Positions 52,315 to 62,093 of a stretch of DNA of 64,000 nt are shown here, in pieces. Source of the stretch: an uncultured Desulfosarcina sp. GTDB lineage: Bacteria; Desulfobacterota; Desulfobacteria; Desulfobacterales; Desulfosarcinaceae. Under the pieces are notes generated by a model, which ran no database searches, was not told where the DNA came from, and worked only from the letters and a program-made list of their open reading frames with translations. Within the stretch, counting starts at the first letter, position 1, and each line of letters begins with the position of its first letter. The stretch spans positions 930,001 to 994,000 of the forward strand of contig NZ_OY764190.1 of the NCBI RefSeq assembly GCF_963668215.1, read 5' to 3'. The position numbers and the translations under genes were made by a program.

Positions 52315-53448
52315 ATGAAATGGAATGGCAAGCACGTGGCAGGAATGATCATAATGATTGTTTTTTCTGTCTTTCTGGCCTGCACGGGCAATGCACCCGT
52401 CCTCATCGGCTTCTCGGGCGAGTTGACCGGTAGCAATGCGGATTTGGGTGTACAGGGCCGAAACGGAGCTATTCTGGCGGTCGAAAGCGTGAATGAATCC
52501 GGTGGAATCAACGGGCGCCCCATCGAACTTATTGTACGGGACGATGGCGGAACGCCGGCCGGCGCAAAAGCAGCCGACAGCGCACTGATCGAGGCCAACG
52601 TGGTAGCCATTGTCGGGCACATGACCAGTGGGCAAAGCATGGCGGCACTGCCGATAACCGAGAAAGCGGGCATGCTGATGCTCAGCCCCACTACGTCAAC
52701 ATCACTGCTTACGGGAATCGACGATCACTTCCTGCGGGTTCAACCCGCCATTACCGCCGCCGCCGGCAAACTGGCCAGGATCGCCAGATCTCAGTATCGA
52801 GCCGAACGGATCGTGGTGATCGCCGATCAGGACAATTTGGCCTACAGCGATGCCTTTCGCAAAGCATTCGTCGATGCGTTCGAAAAGAACGGGGGCCATC
52901 TTTCCGAGAATCTCTTCTTTTCGTCTTCGTCGCATCCCGATTTTGACGGACTCATGCGGCCAATATCGCCTTCGGACGCCAACGCTTTTTTAATCATCGC
53001 CTCCGCCAAAGATACGGCCTTAATCGCCCAGCATCTCCGCAATAACAGCTTTTCCTGCCCCCTTTTCAGTTCCGGATGGGCACAGACCGACACCCTGATC
53101 CAAAATGGCGGCAAGGCAGTAGAAGGGCTGATCCTGGTGGCGGACTACGACACCGACAGCCGGAAGCCGGCCTTCGAGGCCTTTCATCTCAGATACCGGG
53201 AAAGATTCGGGCGGCCGCCCACCTTCGCGGCCGCACAGTCCTATGAAGCCATGAATCTGTTGGCAAAAGCGCTGAAGCAGACCGGAGGGGATCGATCCGG
53301 CCTGAAAGAAGCGCTGCTGGGGATAAACGACTTCCAGGGGCTTCTGGGCAGGATGAAGATGGATCCAAACGGCGATGTGATTCGCACACAGTTTGTCGTT
53401 ACGGTGAAAAACGGAAACTTCCAGACACTGTCAGCCATCGAAATATAG
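52315..53448 (+). CDS. Liv-type substrate-binding lipoprotein
   Basis: 377 residues. Lipoprotein signal MIIMIVFSVFLACTG with Cys23. Type I periplasmic binding fold: VLIGFSGELTGSNADLGVQG, GAILAVESVNESGGINGRPIEL, VGHMTSGQSMAALPI and the C-terminal AAQSYEAMNLLAKALKQTGG. Resembles LivJ-type receptors for amino acids or small amides. No permease genes are nearby. The stop is two bases before a membrane hybrid kinase, so it probably presents a ligand to that kinase and not to a transporter. AGGGGG seven bases before ATG. Confidence 0.87.
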   Translation: MKWNGKHVAGMIIMIVFSVFLACTGNAPVLIGFSGELTGSNADLGVQGRNGAILAVESVNESGGINGRPIELIVRDDGGTPAGAKAADSALIEANVVAIVGHMTSGQSMAALPITEKAGMLMLSPTTSTSLLTGIDDHFLRVQPAITAAAGKLARIARSQYRAERIVVIADQDNLAYSDAFRKAFVDAFEKNGGHLSENLFFSSSSHPDFDGLMRPISPSDANAFLIIASAKDTALIAQHLRNNSFSCPLFSSGWAQTDTLIQNGGKAVEGLILVADYDTDSRKPAFEAFHLRYRERFGRPPTFAAAQSYEAMNLLAKALKQTGGDRSGLKEALLGINDFQGLLGRMKMDPNGDVIRTQFVVTVKNGNFQTLSAIEI

Positions 53449-53450
53449 CG

Positions 53451-56400
53451 ATGCGTGCACAAACATCTTTCACAAGGCCACTTGGCCGGGTAATGCTCAA
53501 CCAGCTTCTCCTGCTACTCTTTCTGCCCACGCTGATCATAGTCGTTATCACCTTTGTCAGTATCGTTTTAGTCTGGCAGGGAACCTTGGCTCGGCAACAG
53601 GTCAAACTGTCGCGCAGCATTGCCAACACGGTCGTCACCTATACGGACAGCGCCAAACGCGTGCTCGATGCACTGGGGCAATCCATCGAAACCGCCGATC
53701 GCCCCCACCTGAAACAATTTCTGACCGATACGCAAAGCGCCTACAGCTATTTTGACACCCTGTACATACTCGACCTGGACGGCCGACTGGATCTCATGAC
53801 GCCCCTCGACCACCAATACATCGGATTGGACCTGACCCGTCAGCCATACTACGCCAAGGCCAGACAACAGAAATCCACCTTCGTTTCGGCTCCGTTCATT
53901 TCCATGCGTTCGGGCAAGCCCACCGTTTATCTGGCAAAGTCCGTTGAATCGGGCCGGATGGTTGTCGGCGAACTGAACCTTTCGACGCTCCAGGCGAACA
54001 TCAATGCGGCCATTGGGGGAGACCGGGAAAATCTGGTTTTCGTTGCCGACCGTGCAGGCAGCCTTTTGGCCCATTCCAACAGTCAATTGGTCGTTGAACA
54101 ACACAGCGTCGGTCATATGGAAATCGTCCGCCAGGGGCTCGAAACGGAATCGACAAAAGTCTATCGGACATCCACCGGTTGGGTTTTCGGTGCAGGCGTA
54201 CCGATTGAATCCCTCGATTGGGTCGTGATCAGCCAGCAGTCGCTGAAAAGTGCTCTGGGGCCGCTGGTTCGCGTGGTGGCACCTGCTCTGAGCCTCTCCT
54301 TTTTACTGTGGCTTTGGGTATTGTGGACGCTGCGATTGCAGCAGATCAAACGGGTGGTGGCACCTGTCGGCCGTCTGGCCGAGACGGCCCAGCGCATTGC
54401 CGCCGGCAACCTGGACGAACAGGCCCGCCTGGAGGAAGGCAAGGAGATCGGGGAACTGGCTGCGTCATTCAACCACATGACCCAGCAGCTGCGCAATCAT
54501 ATCAATGCCGAAAACATGATCGCAGACATCTCCCGTCGGCTGATGGGAACCGACAGCGATTCCCTGGACGACGAAATAAATCGATCATTAAGCGAAATCG
54601 GCCGGTTTGTTTCCGCAGACCGATCATACCTGTTCCTGATCTCCAAGGACGGACGAACCGTGAGCAACACCCACGAGTGGTGCGCCGATGGAATTGTTCA
54701 TTTCGTCGATTCCCTTCAAAACCTGCCGACTGAAAATTACCCGTGGTTGATAAAAAACGCCGCACAAGGCAATGACATCGTTATCCCGAACGTCGCCGCA
54801 TTCGAACAGGCCTCGACGGGCGAGAAAGCGGAATGGATGCGACAGGGAATCCAATCCCTCATTTGCGCACCGATCCTTACCCGGGGATCGCTCAAGGGGT
54901 GGGTCGGCTTCGATGCTGTCAAACAGCAAAGGGATTGGTCCGGAGAAGGAGCCAAGGTGCTGCATCTGGCCGGAGAAATCTTTTACATCGCCATGCAACG
55001 CAAATGGTCGCAAACAGCGCTGAAAGCAAGCGAGGCCCGCTATCGCCAGATAGTCCAGCACGCGCCGGCCGGTATCTGCGAATTCGATCTGCAGCATAAG
55101 AGGTTCATTGGTGTAAACGATGTCATGTGCGCTTACACCGGCTACAGTCAAACCGAATTCCTGGCTCTCAACCCGCAAACCCTGCTACCGGAACACCATC
55201 TTCCCCGATGGGTCCAACAGCACAAAGACCTCACTCCGGACAACCCGACGCTGCCGCCTGAGGAGCACCGCATCATGGGTAAAAACGGCCGCCTTTTCTG
55301 GGCCTTGATCAATTGTCGATTTGTTTTCGAAGACGACACTCCCGTCAGGCTGACCGCCGTGGTCCACGATCTGACGGCCCTGCGACAGGCCGAAGCGGAA
55401 AAGAAACAACTGGAAGCCAAACTGGCTCAGATTCAAAAACTGGAGTCACTGGGGACCCTGGCAGGCGGCATCGCTCATGATTTCAACAACCTGTTGATGG
55501 GAATCCAGGGAAACGCTTCGCTGATGCTGCTGGACGAAAACCGAAACAGCAATGACAGCGAACGGCTGAACGGTATCGAGACCTTTGTCCAGCGGGGTGT
55601 GGAACTGACCCGACAGCTTCTGGGGCTGGCTCGCGGGGGGAAATACGAAGTCAAGCCCACCGACCCCAATCATCTGGTAAACGAGAGCGCAACCATGTTC
55701 GGCCGCACCAAGAAGGAAATCCGCGTTCATCAAAAATACCAGGCAGGCATCTGGCGGATCGAATGCGACCGTGGCCAGATCCACCAGGTCATGCTGAACA
55801 TTTTCGTCAACGCCTGGCAGGCAATGCCGACAGGCGGTGAAATTTATATCTCGACGGCCAATACGACACTTCATGAAGCGACCGTCAAACCCCACGGGGT
55901 GCCACCCGGCCGGTACGTGAAGATCACCATTGCCGACAGCGGGAACGGAATGGCTCCGGGTACCATGAAAAAGATCTTCGACCCCTTCTTTACCACCAAG
56001 GAGCGGCAGCGCGGCACCGGATTGGGGTTGGCCTCGGCTTATGGCATCATCAAAAACCATGGTGGGATCATCGATGTGGATAGCCAGTTGGGAGAAGGCA
56101 GCACGTTCACCATCTATTTACCGGCAGTAGACAAAGATGTCGCGGAAGATCCGGTCGTCAAAAGTCGGCTGCGAGGCGGCAGCGAAACGATTCTCCTGGT
56201 CGACGATGAGCCCATGATCCTCGATGTAGGGCAAAATATGCTCGAAACGCTCGGCTACCGGGTTCTTGCGGTCCAATCGGGTGACGAGGCCGTAGATACC
56301 TACCGACAAAAAACCGGCATCGACCTGGTGGTGCTGGATATGATCATGCCGGACATGGGCGGTGCCGAAACGTTTGCCCAGTTGAAACGAATTGACCCTG

Positions 56401-56543
56401 ATGTCCGCGTACTTTTATCCAGCGGCTACAGCATCGACGGTCAGGCCAATGAAATTCTCAATCAGGGCTGCATCGGGTTTATCCAGAAACCATTTTCGAT
56501 CCAAGAAATGTCCAGCAAAATCCGTGACATCCTGAATCAATAA
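53451..56543 (+). CDS. Hybrid sensor histidine kinase (Cache-HAMP-GAF-PAS-HK-REC)
   Basis: 1030 residues. TM1 about 15-42, periplasmic dCache-like domain about 45-270 (YFDTLYILDLDGRLDLMTP), TM2 about 272-292, HAMP about 295-347 (RLAETAQRIAAGNLDEQARL), GAF about 360-515, PAS about 525-645, and HisKA with His676 (GGIAHDFNNLL). The HATPase follows with the N box (MLNIFVNAWQ), DSGNGMAP, FFTTK and GTGLGLA, then a C-terminal receiver with Asp963 (VVLDMIMPD) and FIQKPFS. All catalytic sites are intact. Located two bases after a binding-protein gene. Output protein unknown. No separate response regulator is near. Confidence 0.9.
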   Translation: MRAQTSFTRPLGRVMLNQLLLLLFLPTLIIVVITFVSIVLVWQGTLARQQVKLSRSIANTVVTYTDSAKRVLDALGQSIETADRPHLKQFLTDTQSAYSYFDTLYILDLDGRLDLMTPLDHQYIGLDLTRQPYYAKARQQKSTFVSAPFISMRSGKPTVYLAKSVESGRMVVGELNLSTLQANINAAIGGDRENLVFVADRAGSLLAHSNSQLVVEQHSVGHMEIVRQGLETESTKVYRTSTGWVFGAGVPIESLDWVVISQQSLKSALGPLVRVVAPALSLSFLLWLWVLWTLRLQQIKRVVAPVGRLAETAQRIAAGNLDEQARLEEGKEIGELAASFNHMTQQLRNHINAENMIADISRRLMGTDSDSLDDEINRSLSEIGRFVSADRSYLFLISKDGRTVSNTHEWCADGIVHFVDSLQNLPTENYPWLIKNAAQGNDIVIPNVAAFEQASTGEKAEWMRQGIQSLICAPILTRGSLKGWVGFDAVKQQRDWSGEGAKVLHLAGEIFYIAMQRKWSQTALKASEARYRQIVQHAPAGICEFDLQHKRFIGVNDVMCAYTGYSQTEFLALNPQTLLPEHHLPRWVQQHKDLTPDNPTLPPEEHRIMGKNGRLFWALINCRFVFEDDTPVRLTAVVHDLTALRQAEAEKKQLEAKLAQIQKLESLGTLAGGIAHDFNNLLMGIQGNASLMLLDENRNSNDSERLNGIETFVQRGVELTRQLLGLARGGKYEVKPTDPNHLVNESATMFGRTKKEIRVHQKYQAGIWRIECDRGQIHQVMLNIFVNAWQAMPTGGEIYISTANTTLHEATVKPHGVPPGRYVKITIADSGNGMAPGTMKKIFDPFFTTKERQRGTGLGLASAYGIIKNHGGIIDVDSQLGEGSTFTIYLPAVDKDVAEDPVVKSRLRGGSETILLVDDEPMILDVGQNMLETLGYRVLAVQSGDEAVDTYRQKTGIDLVVLDMIMPDMGGAETFAQLKRIDPDVRVLLSSGYSIDGQANEILNQGCIGFIQKPFSIQEMSSKIRDILNQ

Positions 56544-57456
56544 TGTGTTCCGTTTCCAGACGGGCGTAAAGGATATCGTTGGCCACGGTCGCCAGCACCA
56601 GCAAAAGGCAGATCAGCATCACGGTTGCACCGAAACGTCTTCTCAGTGCGGCCCTGACCAGCACACCGGCACTGAACAGGCAAATCAGAACGATCAGGGG
56701 CGTCACGGTTGGGAACATGCCCGTAAAGATGGGGGCCGGTGCCACCAGGGTGATGATTCCCAGCAGGATTCCCAGCGTCATAGCTCCCTGCACGACCCGG
56801 ATGGAGCAATCTTCAGGGAAAAGGGATCGAACAAAGGCGATACAAAGCGGGGCACCGAGATAGACACAGAGCCATTCAATGCGTACGGCCACGTTCCAGC
56901 TCAACGCTTCGAACAGATCGGCCAGAAACACTTCTCCGGTCAACCCGGCACGCAATCCGAAGAGCAGGCAGCTAAGCGCGAAATAGAAGTTGAACCGATC
57001 CTTGGGCCGGAAGGCGAAGATAAAAAAGTGATAGATGCTCATGATAAACAGGCAGCCAAACACCATGATGTCCTTGGCCATGGCCCGGTTCTTGACGGCC
57101 GGCACTCGCTCCGCCGTTGTCAGCCGAATAGGAGCACGCATGCCGCCTTTGGCGTGCATGAAGTTGGAGATCTGCAGGGTCAGCACCACTTCGCCGTCCC
57201 TTGGGGAATCGATGATAACAACCCGGGTGCGGTAATCGGGCTCCATTTGATCGGCGCTGGTGGCCACAAGGCCGACCGAGGCCGCCAAACGGTCGTCGAT
57301 CCACAATCGATAGGCGCAAAATGCATAGGGAATGATCAGGGCCAAAAAGAAAAATTTGATCGTGTGCCGCAAATCGGTCTCTTCCTTTACATGGTTGATC
57401 ACACCGTTACCTATCGACCGACAGGCGGTTTTCTTGATCTCTATTTGGTGGGCCAA
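56479..57456 (-). pseudogene. 7TMR-DISM receptor fragment
   Basis: Residues from YRLWIDDRLAASVGLVATSA form the end of a DISMED2 sensory domain, then about seven helices (DIMVFGCLFIMSIYHFFIF through LICLLLVLATVANDILYA). The family pattern breaks after ILYARLETEHI near 56545; the remaining codons to 56479 lie antisense to the end of the hybrid kinase gene. The beginning of the sensory domain and any output domain are missing. It looks like the debris of a larger receptor cut when the kinase locus was joined to it. Confidence 0.72.
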
Positions 57457-57489
57457 CGATGGTAGGAGAAAGCGCGGCTGCGCTCAGAT

Positions 57490-58620
57490 TCACTCCCGCG
57501 CCGCGATCAGATCGGCCACGTAACGGGCAATGGCGGGGCTGGCGGTAAGGCCGGGGGACTCGATGCCGATCAGGTTGATGATACCGGCAAGACCTTTGGA
57601 CGACTCTTCGGCGATGATGAAATCCCGGACCGCATCACCGGGCCGCTGCAGTTTGGGACGGATGCCGGCCATTTCCGGGTTCAACTGGTCGACGGTGATG
57701 TCGGGAAGGTAGCGCCGGGCCGCCTGGTAAAACGCTTGCCGGGCCGCAGTATCCACCGCGTAGTCCAGATTGCGTTCAGGCAGGTAGGTGGCGTCGGGGC
57801 CCAGCTTGACGCGGTTGCCGAGATCGATGGTAGCATGCACCCCCAGCCCCACGTGGTTGGCCTGGGGGACCGGGTAAACCAGCCGCTGAAGATAGCCCGC
57901 CGGCACGTCCAGGCTGAAGTAATCGCCTTTCCAATAATGCAGGCGGTAGCCGCAGGCATCGATGTCGATCCCCATGGAGCCGGCCACCCGATCGGCTTCC
58001 AGGCCGGCACAGTTGACGACCCAGCGCGATACGAAGCTGTCTTGCTCTCCGTCGGGATAGGCGACATGGACCCGGTAGCGGCCGTCATGGCACTTTTCCA
58101 CCCGCGAGACCGTGGTGTGGGTCACCATTTGGGCGCCGTTGCGCTGCACCCGCGCGGCAAAACGGCGCATGAGCCGATGGGAATCGATGATGCCGGTGGA
58201 CGGCGAAAGCAGCCCGGCACAGGCCTTAACGTTTGGCTCCAGGGCCTTGACCTCCCGTGCGCTGACCATCTTGAGATCGTCGGCCCCGTTTTCCCGCGCC
58301 CGCTCCCGAATGTCCAGCAGAACGGCTTCCTCTTCCGGCGCCGTTGCAACGATCAGCTTGCCGCAGCGGCGATGCGGAATCCGGCCGCTTTCGCACAGCC
58401 GGTACAGCATCCGGTTGCCTTCGACGCACAGCTGGGCCTTGAGCGATCCCTTGGCGTAATAGATACCGGCGTGAATGACTTCGCTATTGCGGCTGGAGGT
58501 TTCCTGCCCGAAGGAGGAGTTGCGCTCCAGAATCAGGACCCCTTTGCGGTTTTCGGAAAGCTCGGCCGCTATGGCCAAGCCGACCACCCCGGCCCCGATA
58601 ACGGTTGCAGTGATTTCCAT
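57490..58620 (-). CDS. lhgO: FAD-dependent oxidoreductase, L-2-hydroxyglutarate oxidase-like
   Basis: 376 residues from ATG 58620 (MEITATVIGAGVVGLAIAAEL). DAO-fold with the dinucleotide site VIGAGVVGLA, QETSSRNSEVIHAGIYYAKGSLK, NCAGLEADRVA and GIRPKLQ. The HAGIYY and SSRNSEV segments mark the LhgO/YgaF group, which oxidises L-2-hydroxyglutarate at the membrane. 2-hydroxy acid substrate could differ. Third gene after the saccharopine dehydrogenase-like and HIT genes, with a 47-base gap. Confidence 0.85.
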   Translation of the reverse strand: MEITATVIGAGVVGLAIAAELSENRKGVLILERNSSFGQETSSRNSEVIHAGIYYAKGSLKAQLCVEGNRMLYRLCESGRIPHRRCGKLIVATAPEEEAVLLDIRERARENGADDLKMVSAREVKALEPNVKACAGLLSPSTGIIDSHRLMRRFAARVQRNGAQMVTHTTVSRVEKCHDGRYRVHVAYPDGEQDSFVSRWVVNCAGLEADRVAGSMGIDIDACGYRLHYWKGDYFSLDVPAGYLQRLVYPVPQANHVGLGVHATIDLGNRVKLGPDATYLPERNLDYAVDTAARQAFYQAARRYLPDITVDQLNPEMAGIRPKLQRPGDAVRDFIIAEESSKGLAGIINLIGIESPGLTASPAIARYVADLIAARE

Positions 58621-58667
58621 AGCAATATTTAAGTCCGGATCGGCTGAAAATTCCAGCAAAAAACGGA

Positions 58668-59069
58668 TCAGTAACCGCGTTTTCCTTTGATCACGCCCCT
58701 CACCCCGCCTTTGGGGTCGTCTGTGTCGCCGTCGCGCCGGGGAATCAGGTGAATGTGGGCGTGCATCACGGTCTGGCCGGCCGATTGTCCGATGTTGATT
58801 CCGATGTTGAATCCGGTAACGCCGGGATCGTCCCGCCGAATTTGTTCGACCAGGAGGCGGGTCAGTTCTTCGGAGTCCCGGATCTCCTGACGGTTCAGGT
58901 ATAGGCCATCGGCCACATGCCGTTTGGGAACGATCAGCAGATGTCCGGGGGTCACCGGAAATCCATCGTTAAAAGCGGCCACCGTACCGCACTCTGCCAC
59001 CGCTTTGCCCTGGGCGACCCAGCGGCAAAACAGGCAGTCGGAGGGATTGTCGCCGCTTGTTTGCGTCAA
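58668..59069 (-). CDS. HIT family hydrolase
   Basis: 133 residues. The histidine triad is MHAHIHLIPRRDGD. CLFCRWVAQGK at the start supplies a CxxC zinc pair. It hydrolyses nucleoside monophosphate esters or AMP-lysine type links. Overlaps the saccharopine-dehydrogenase-like gene by four bases (ATGA), so it is cotranslated. Confidence 0.9.
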   Translation of the reverse strand: MTQTSGDNPSDCLFCRWVAQGKAVAECGTVAAFNDGFPVTPGHLLIVPKRHVADGLYLNRQEIRDSEELTRLLVEQIRRDDPGVTGFNIGINIGQSAGQTVMHAHIHLIPRRDGDTDDPKGGVRGVIKGKRGY

Positions 59070-60385
59070 TGCGCGATCCTTTCCTCCACCATCTCGATCC
59101 CAAGTTTAGCAATGCCGTCCAGCACGGGCTGATAAAGTTCTTTGCAGATGGGAATCTGAACGCCGGTGAGATCGATTTTGCCCTCTGCCATCAGGGAAAC
59201 GCCAACCGCCAGAGGCAGGCTGACGGTGCGCGCCATGGAGGAATCGCCGTGGGGGATGCCGTAATCGATCAGGGTGGAAGTGATCGTGTGGCCGCTCCCG
59301 TCCGCATCTTCCACTTCGAAGCGGTGGCGCAGGATCAGCATGTCCTTTTCTCCAGCCTTGTATTGCAGTTTTTGCAAAAGCTGCTCACTGAGGATGTCCA
59401 GCTTGCTGCCGGCATCGGGCAGGGGCTGGGCGTCGAACAATCCCAGCCAGGTCAGGTTGCCGATGACGAAATGCTCTTTTTCCAGGCCAAGTTTGCGGGC
59501 TGTGGCAGCGGCCAGGTCGTCGTTTTCATCGGCCCCGACCAGGTCTACCATCAGGGTCCTGAATGTTGCGCCTTTGGGATAGGTGGTGGGCGTTTCGTCC
59601 ACCAGGCCCAGGTCGACGATCTTCTTGAAGGTGTCGCACCAGCCGATATTGCGGTAGGTGCCCCGCATGACGGTCTCGGCGTCCTTGAGGCCGTAAATCT
59701 CTTTATAGGGCAGTGAGTCCCGGTTCGGGTAGACTTCGAATTCTCCCAGGGGATCGACGGTCTCGATGCGCTTGTTCAAAAACAGGTCTTCCCCCTTGAT
59801 GTTGACCACCTCGCCGTTCTCCAGAAAGCGCGCCGAGTTGCGGGAGGCCAGGACCACGCCCCTCGGGCTCCATGAGAACTTGTAGCCGAAGGGGTTGTCG
59901 TTGTCGTCCGGGGCCGGCAGGCCGCCGCAAAGGGAATAGAAATGGCGAATCTTCCCGCCCCGGGCATGGACCTCGTCGATAATCCGCATGGCGGACATGT
60001 GATCCACCCCCGGATCGATGCCGATCTCGTTGAGAATAAGCAGATTTTTGCTTTTCGCTTCATCGTCGAGGGTGCGCATCTCATCGCTGACGTAGGAGGT
60101 GGTCGCCATGGGTTTGTTGTTTGCCAGACAGACCCGGGCCACGTCGACATGATGCACGTAAGGAAGCAGGCTGACCACGATGTCGTGCTCCCGGACCAGC
60201 GCGGCGAGGCCTTCTTTGTCCTCCACCCTCAGCTGCCGGGCCGCACCGTTGTCAAACCCCTTGACGATTTCCTCGGCCTTGGCCACCGTTCGCGAAGCGA
60301 TGGTAACCGCATATCCCTGTTCCAACAAGTACCGCGCACCCGGCCGGCAAACCAGGCCCGCACCCAGAATCAATATTTTCTTCAT
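59066..60385 (-). CDS. Saccharopine dehydrogenase family protein
   Basis: 439 residues from ATG 60385 (MKKILILGAGLVCRP). Rossmann start ILGAGLVCRPGARYLLEQG, DIVVSLLPYVHHVDVARVCL, NEIGIDPGVDHMSAMRIID, and YSLCGGLPAPDDNDNPFGYKFSWSPRG typical of saccharopine dehydrogenase/reductase. NADP-dependent reaction at lysine or related amino acids, depending on subgroup. First gene of a three-gene operon with HIT and the FAD oxidoreductase. Confidence 0.87.
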   Translation of the reverse strand: MKKILILGAGLVCRPGARYLLEQGYAVTIASRTVAKAEEIVKGFDNGAARQLRVEDKEGLAALVREHDIVVSLLPYVHHVDVARVCLANNKPMATTSYVSDEMRTLDDEAKSKNLLILNEIGIDPGVDHMSAMRIIDEVHARGGKIRHFYSLCGGLPAPDDNDNPFGYKFSWSPRGVVLASRNSARFLENGEVVNIKGEDLFLNKRIETVDPLGEFEVYPNRDSLPYKEIYGLKDAETVMRGTYRNIGWCDTFKKIVDLGLVDETPTTYPKGATFRTLMVDLVGADENDDLAAATARKLGLEKEHFVIGNLTWLGLFDAQPLPDAGSKLDILSEQLLQKLQYKAGEKDMLILRHRFEVEDADGSGHTITSTLIDYGIPHGDSSMARTVSLPLAVGVSLMAEGKIDLTGVQIPICKELYQPVLDGIAKLGIEMVEERIAH

Positions 60386-60516
60386 AACCACGCTCCGTTC
60401 CGTAAGTCGCTTTCTGCAAATGCCGATCCTGGTCGACCGGCTCGCCCAAGCCCTGTTTTTTTTTGCAATGGTTGGATATACGTCAGGAGAGGCAAATCTT
60501 CAACAGGCTTTTGTCT

Positions 60517-61968
60517 CTACTGGCGGACCTGCTCGACGGCCGCCTCCTGTTCTTCGACCCGTTCGAAGGCGTTTCGGTAAATGACGTAATACTTGTTGAT
60601 ATTGCTCACGTAGCGGACGGTCTCCTGGCCGACGATCTTGAGCATGGCCATCTCCACGTTGCGAAACCAGCGGTTGGGGTCCAGGTGCATCTGGCCGGCC
60701 AGCCGGCGGGCCCGGCGGATTCTGGCCGGACCGGCATTGTAGGCCGCCAGGCTGAAACGCACCTGGTCCCGGGGGCGGACGTCGGCTTCGTTGAAATACT
60801 GACGCTGCAGGAGCGACAGATACTTGACCGCTGCATGAATGTTGTTTTCCACGGTGCTGACATCGGTGATCCCGATTTTCGGATCAGCCGCCGTCTGGGG
60901 CCGGATCTGCATGATGCCCACGGCTCCCCGGGGGCTCACTTTGCTTTGATCGAAGCCCGACTCCTGGTAGGCCATGGCCGCGATCAGCCGCCAATCGAAG
61001 CCGTAGCGCTTGGCAAACTTCTTGAAGATGGGGACGATGGTCTTCAGCCTTTTGTTTGTCCCGCCACGAAGCGGATGGCTGATCCAGGTCTTTTTCTCGT
61101 AATAACGTGAGAAATAAATATTGCCCAGAAGCGTCCCTTTGCGGTGGGACTGGATGAACCGGTTCAAGCTGGCCTTGAGCTGTGGATTGTCTCTACGCAC
61201 GGCCCAGGCAATCTGCCCGCCCTGTCGGACGGCAACATCCGGGTAAATCCGGATGTCGGAGAACACCTTTTTCCAGACCGCTGCGATGTGGCTGTCGCAG
61301 ATCGTGCGAGCCACGGCCCCGCTGTTGACCAGTTCGAGAATGTCTTCGGTTTCCAGATTCTCGTCGGCGCGCACAATCCGGACCGGTCGTTTGCCCTGGG
61401 CGCGCAGTTGAACGTTGAAATCCTGCAGGCTGTGGTAATAGCTGCTGCTCGGGCGCACGAAAAGCGATTGCCCGGACAGGCCGGCTGGCGCCTCGATGGG
61501 CGGTTCCGCCGCATTCATCACCAGCACCTCGTCAATCCCGGTCAAATAAGGATCGGTGAAATCGACCTGCTGCCGTCGCAGGTCGGTAGCCGTCAAGCCT
61601 GCGGCGGCAATATCCCCGTAACCGGCCACCAGATCGGGAATCAGACGGTCACGGGCCACTGGGATGAACTCGAGGACGACCTGCAGTTCTCGTCGGGGAA
61701 TGTTTTTGTTGAGGTCTTTCTGATACTCTTTGAGCAGGTCGTATTCGAAACCACGGGGCTTGCCGCCGGCTAAAAAGAAGTTGGTACGGTTGTAAGTGGT
61801 CAAGACGCGGATATACCTGCGTTCAAGCAATCCGTCCAAATCGTCGACGTAGCGTTCACCGAGGTGGGCGTCAAGGGGATGAGGCTCAGCCGGCTCCCCG
61901 GCGTGCAAGGATTTTAGAATCGGCAGCCCCAGCAGGACGAAAAATATGGCGATTATCGCGCGGGTCAT
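60517..61968 (-). CDS. mltF: MltF-like lytic transglycosylase with substrate-binding domain
   Basis: 483 residues from ATG 61968 (MTRAIIAIFFVLLGLPIL). Signal peptide ending near LHAGEPAEP. Residues about 35-270 form a periplasmic-binding fold (RRYIRVLTTYNRTNFFLAGG...). The C-terminal SLT domain has IAAMAYQESGFDQ (catalytic Glu), SPRGAVGIMQIRPQTA and FSLAAYNAGPARIRRAR. It cleaves peptidoglycan glycan strands; the binding domain regulates activity in MltF. No lipobox Cys, so it is likely soluble periplasmic. Confidence 0.9.
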   Translation of the reverse strand: MTRAIIAIFFVLLGLPILKSLHAGEPAEPHPLDAHLGERYVDDLDGLLERRYIRVLTTYNRTNFFLAGGKPRGFEYDLLKEYQKDLNKNIPRRELQVVLEFIPVARDRLIPDLVAGYGDIAAAGLTATDLRRQQVDFTDPYLTGIDEVLVMNAAEPPIEAPAGLSGQSLFVRPSSSYYHSLQDFNVQLRAQGKRPVRIVRADENLETEDILELVNSGAVARTICDSHIAAVWKKVFSDIRIYPDVAVRQGGQIAWAVRRDNPQLKASLNRFIQSHRKGTLLGNIYFSRYYEKKTWISHPLRGGTNKRLKTIVPIFKKFAKRYGFDWRLIAAMAYQESGFDQSKVSPRGAVGIMQIRPQTAADPKIGITDVSTVENNIHAAVKYLSLLQRQYFNEADVRPRDQVRFSLAAYNAGPARIRRARRLAGQMHLDPNRWFRNVEMAMLKIVGQETVRYVSNINKYYVIYRNAFERVEEQEAAVEQVRQ

Positions 61969-61990
61969 GGGATATTTGGTTCGTCTGGCC

Positions 61991-62023
61991 GAATCGCGGC
62001 GGGAAGCCACTCCCACGAATCCA
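61991..62023. repeat. Half copy of the 27.8-kb REP-like element
   Basis: 33 bases starting GAATCGCGGCGGGAAG and ending GAATCCACC match one arm and flank of the element at 27774-27828 with about three differences. It lies just upstream of mltF. Only one arm is present. Confidence 0.7.
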
Positions 62024-62093
62024 CCCCTTCCTTTCAGGCACGTAGCGATAAGTGGCCTGAAAAAGCTTTTTATAAAATCATCAAGTCTGTCTT

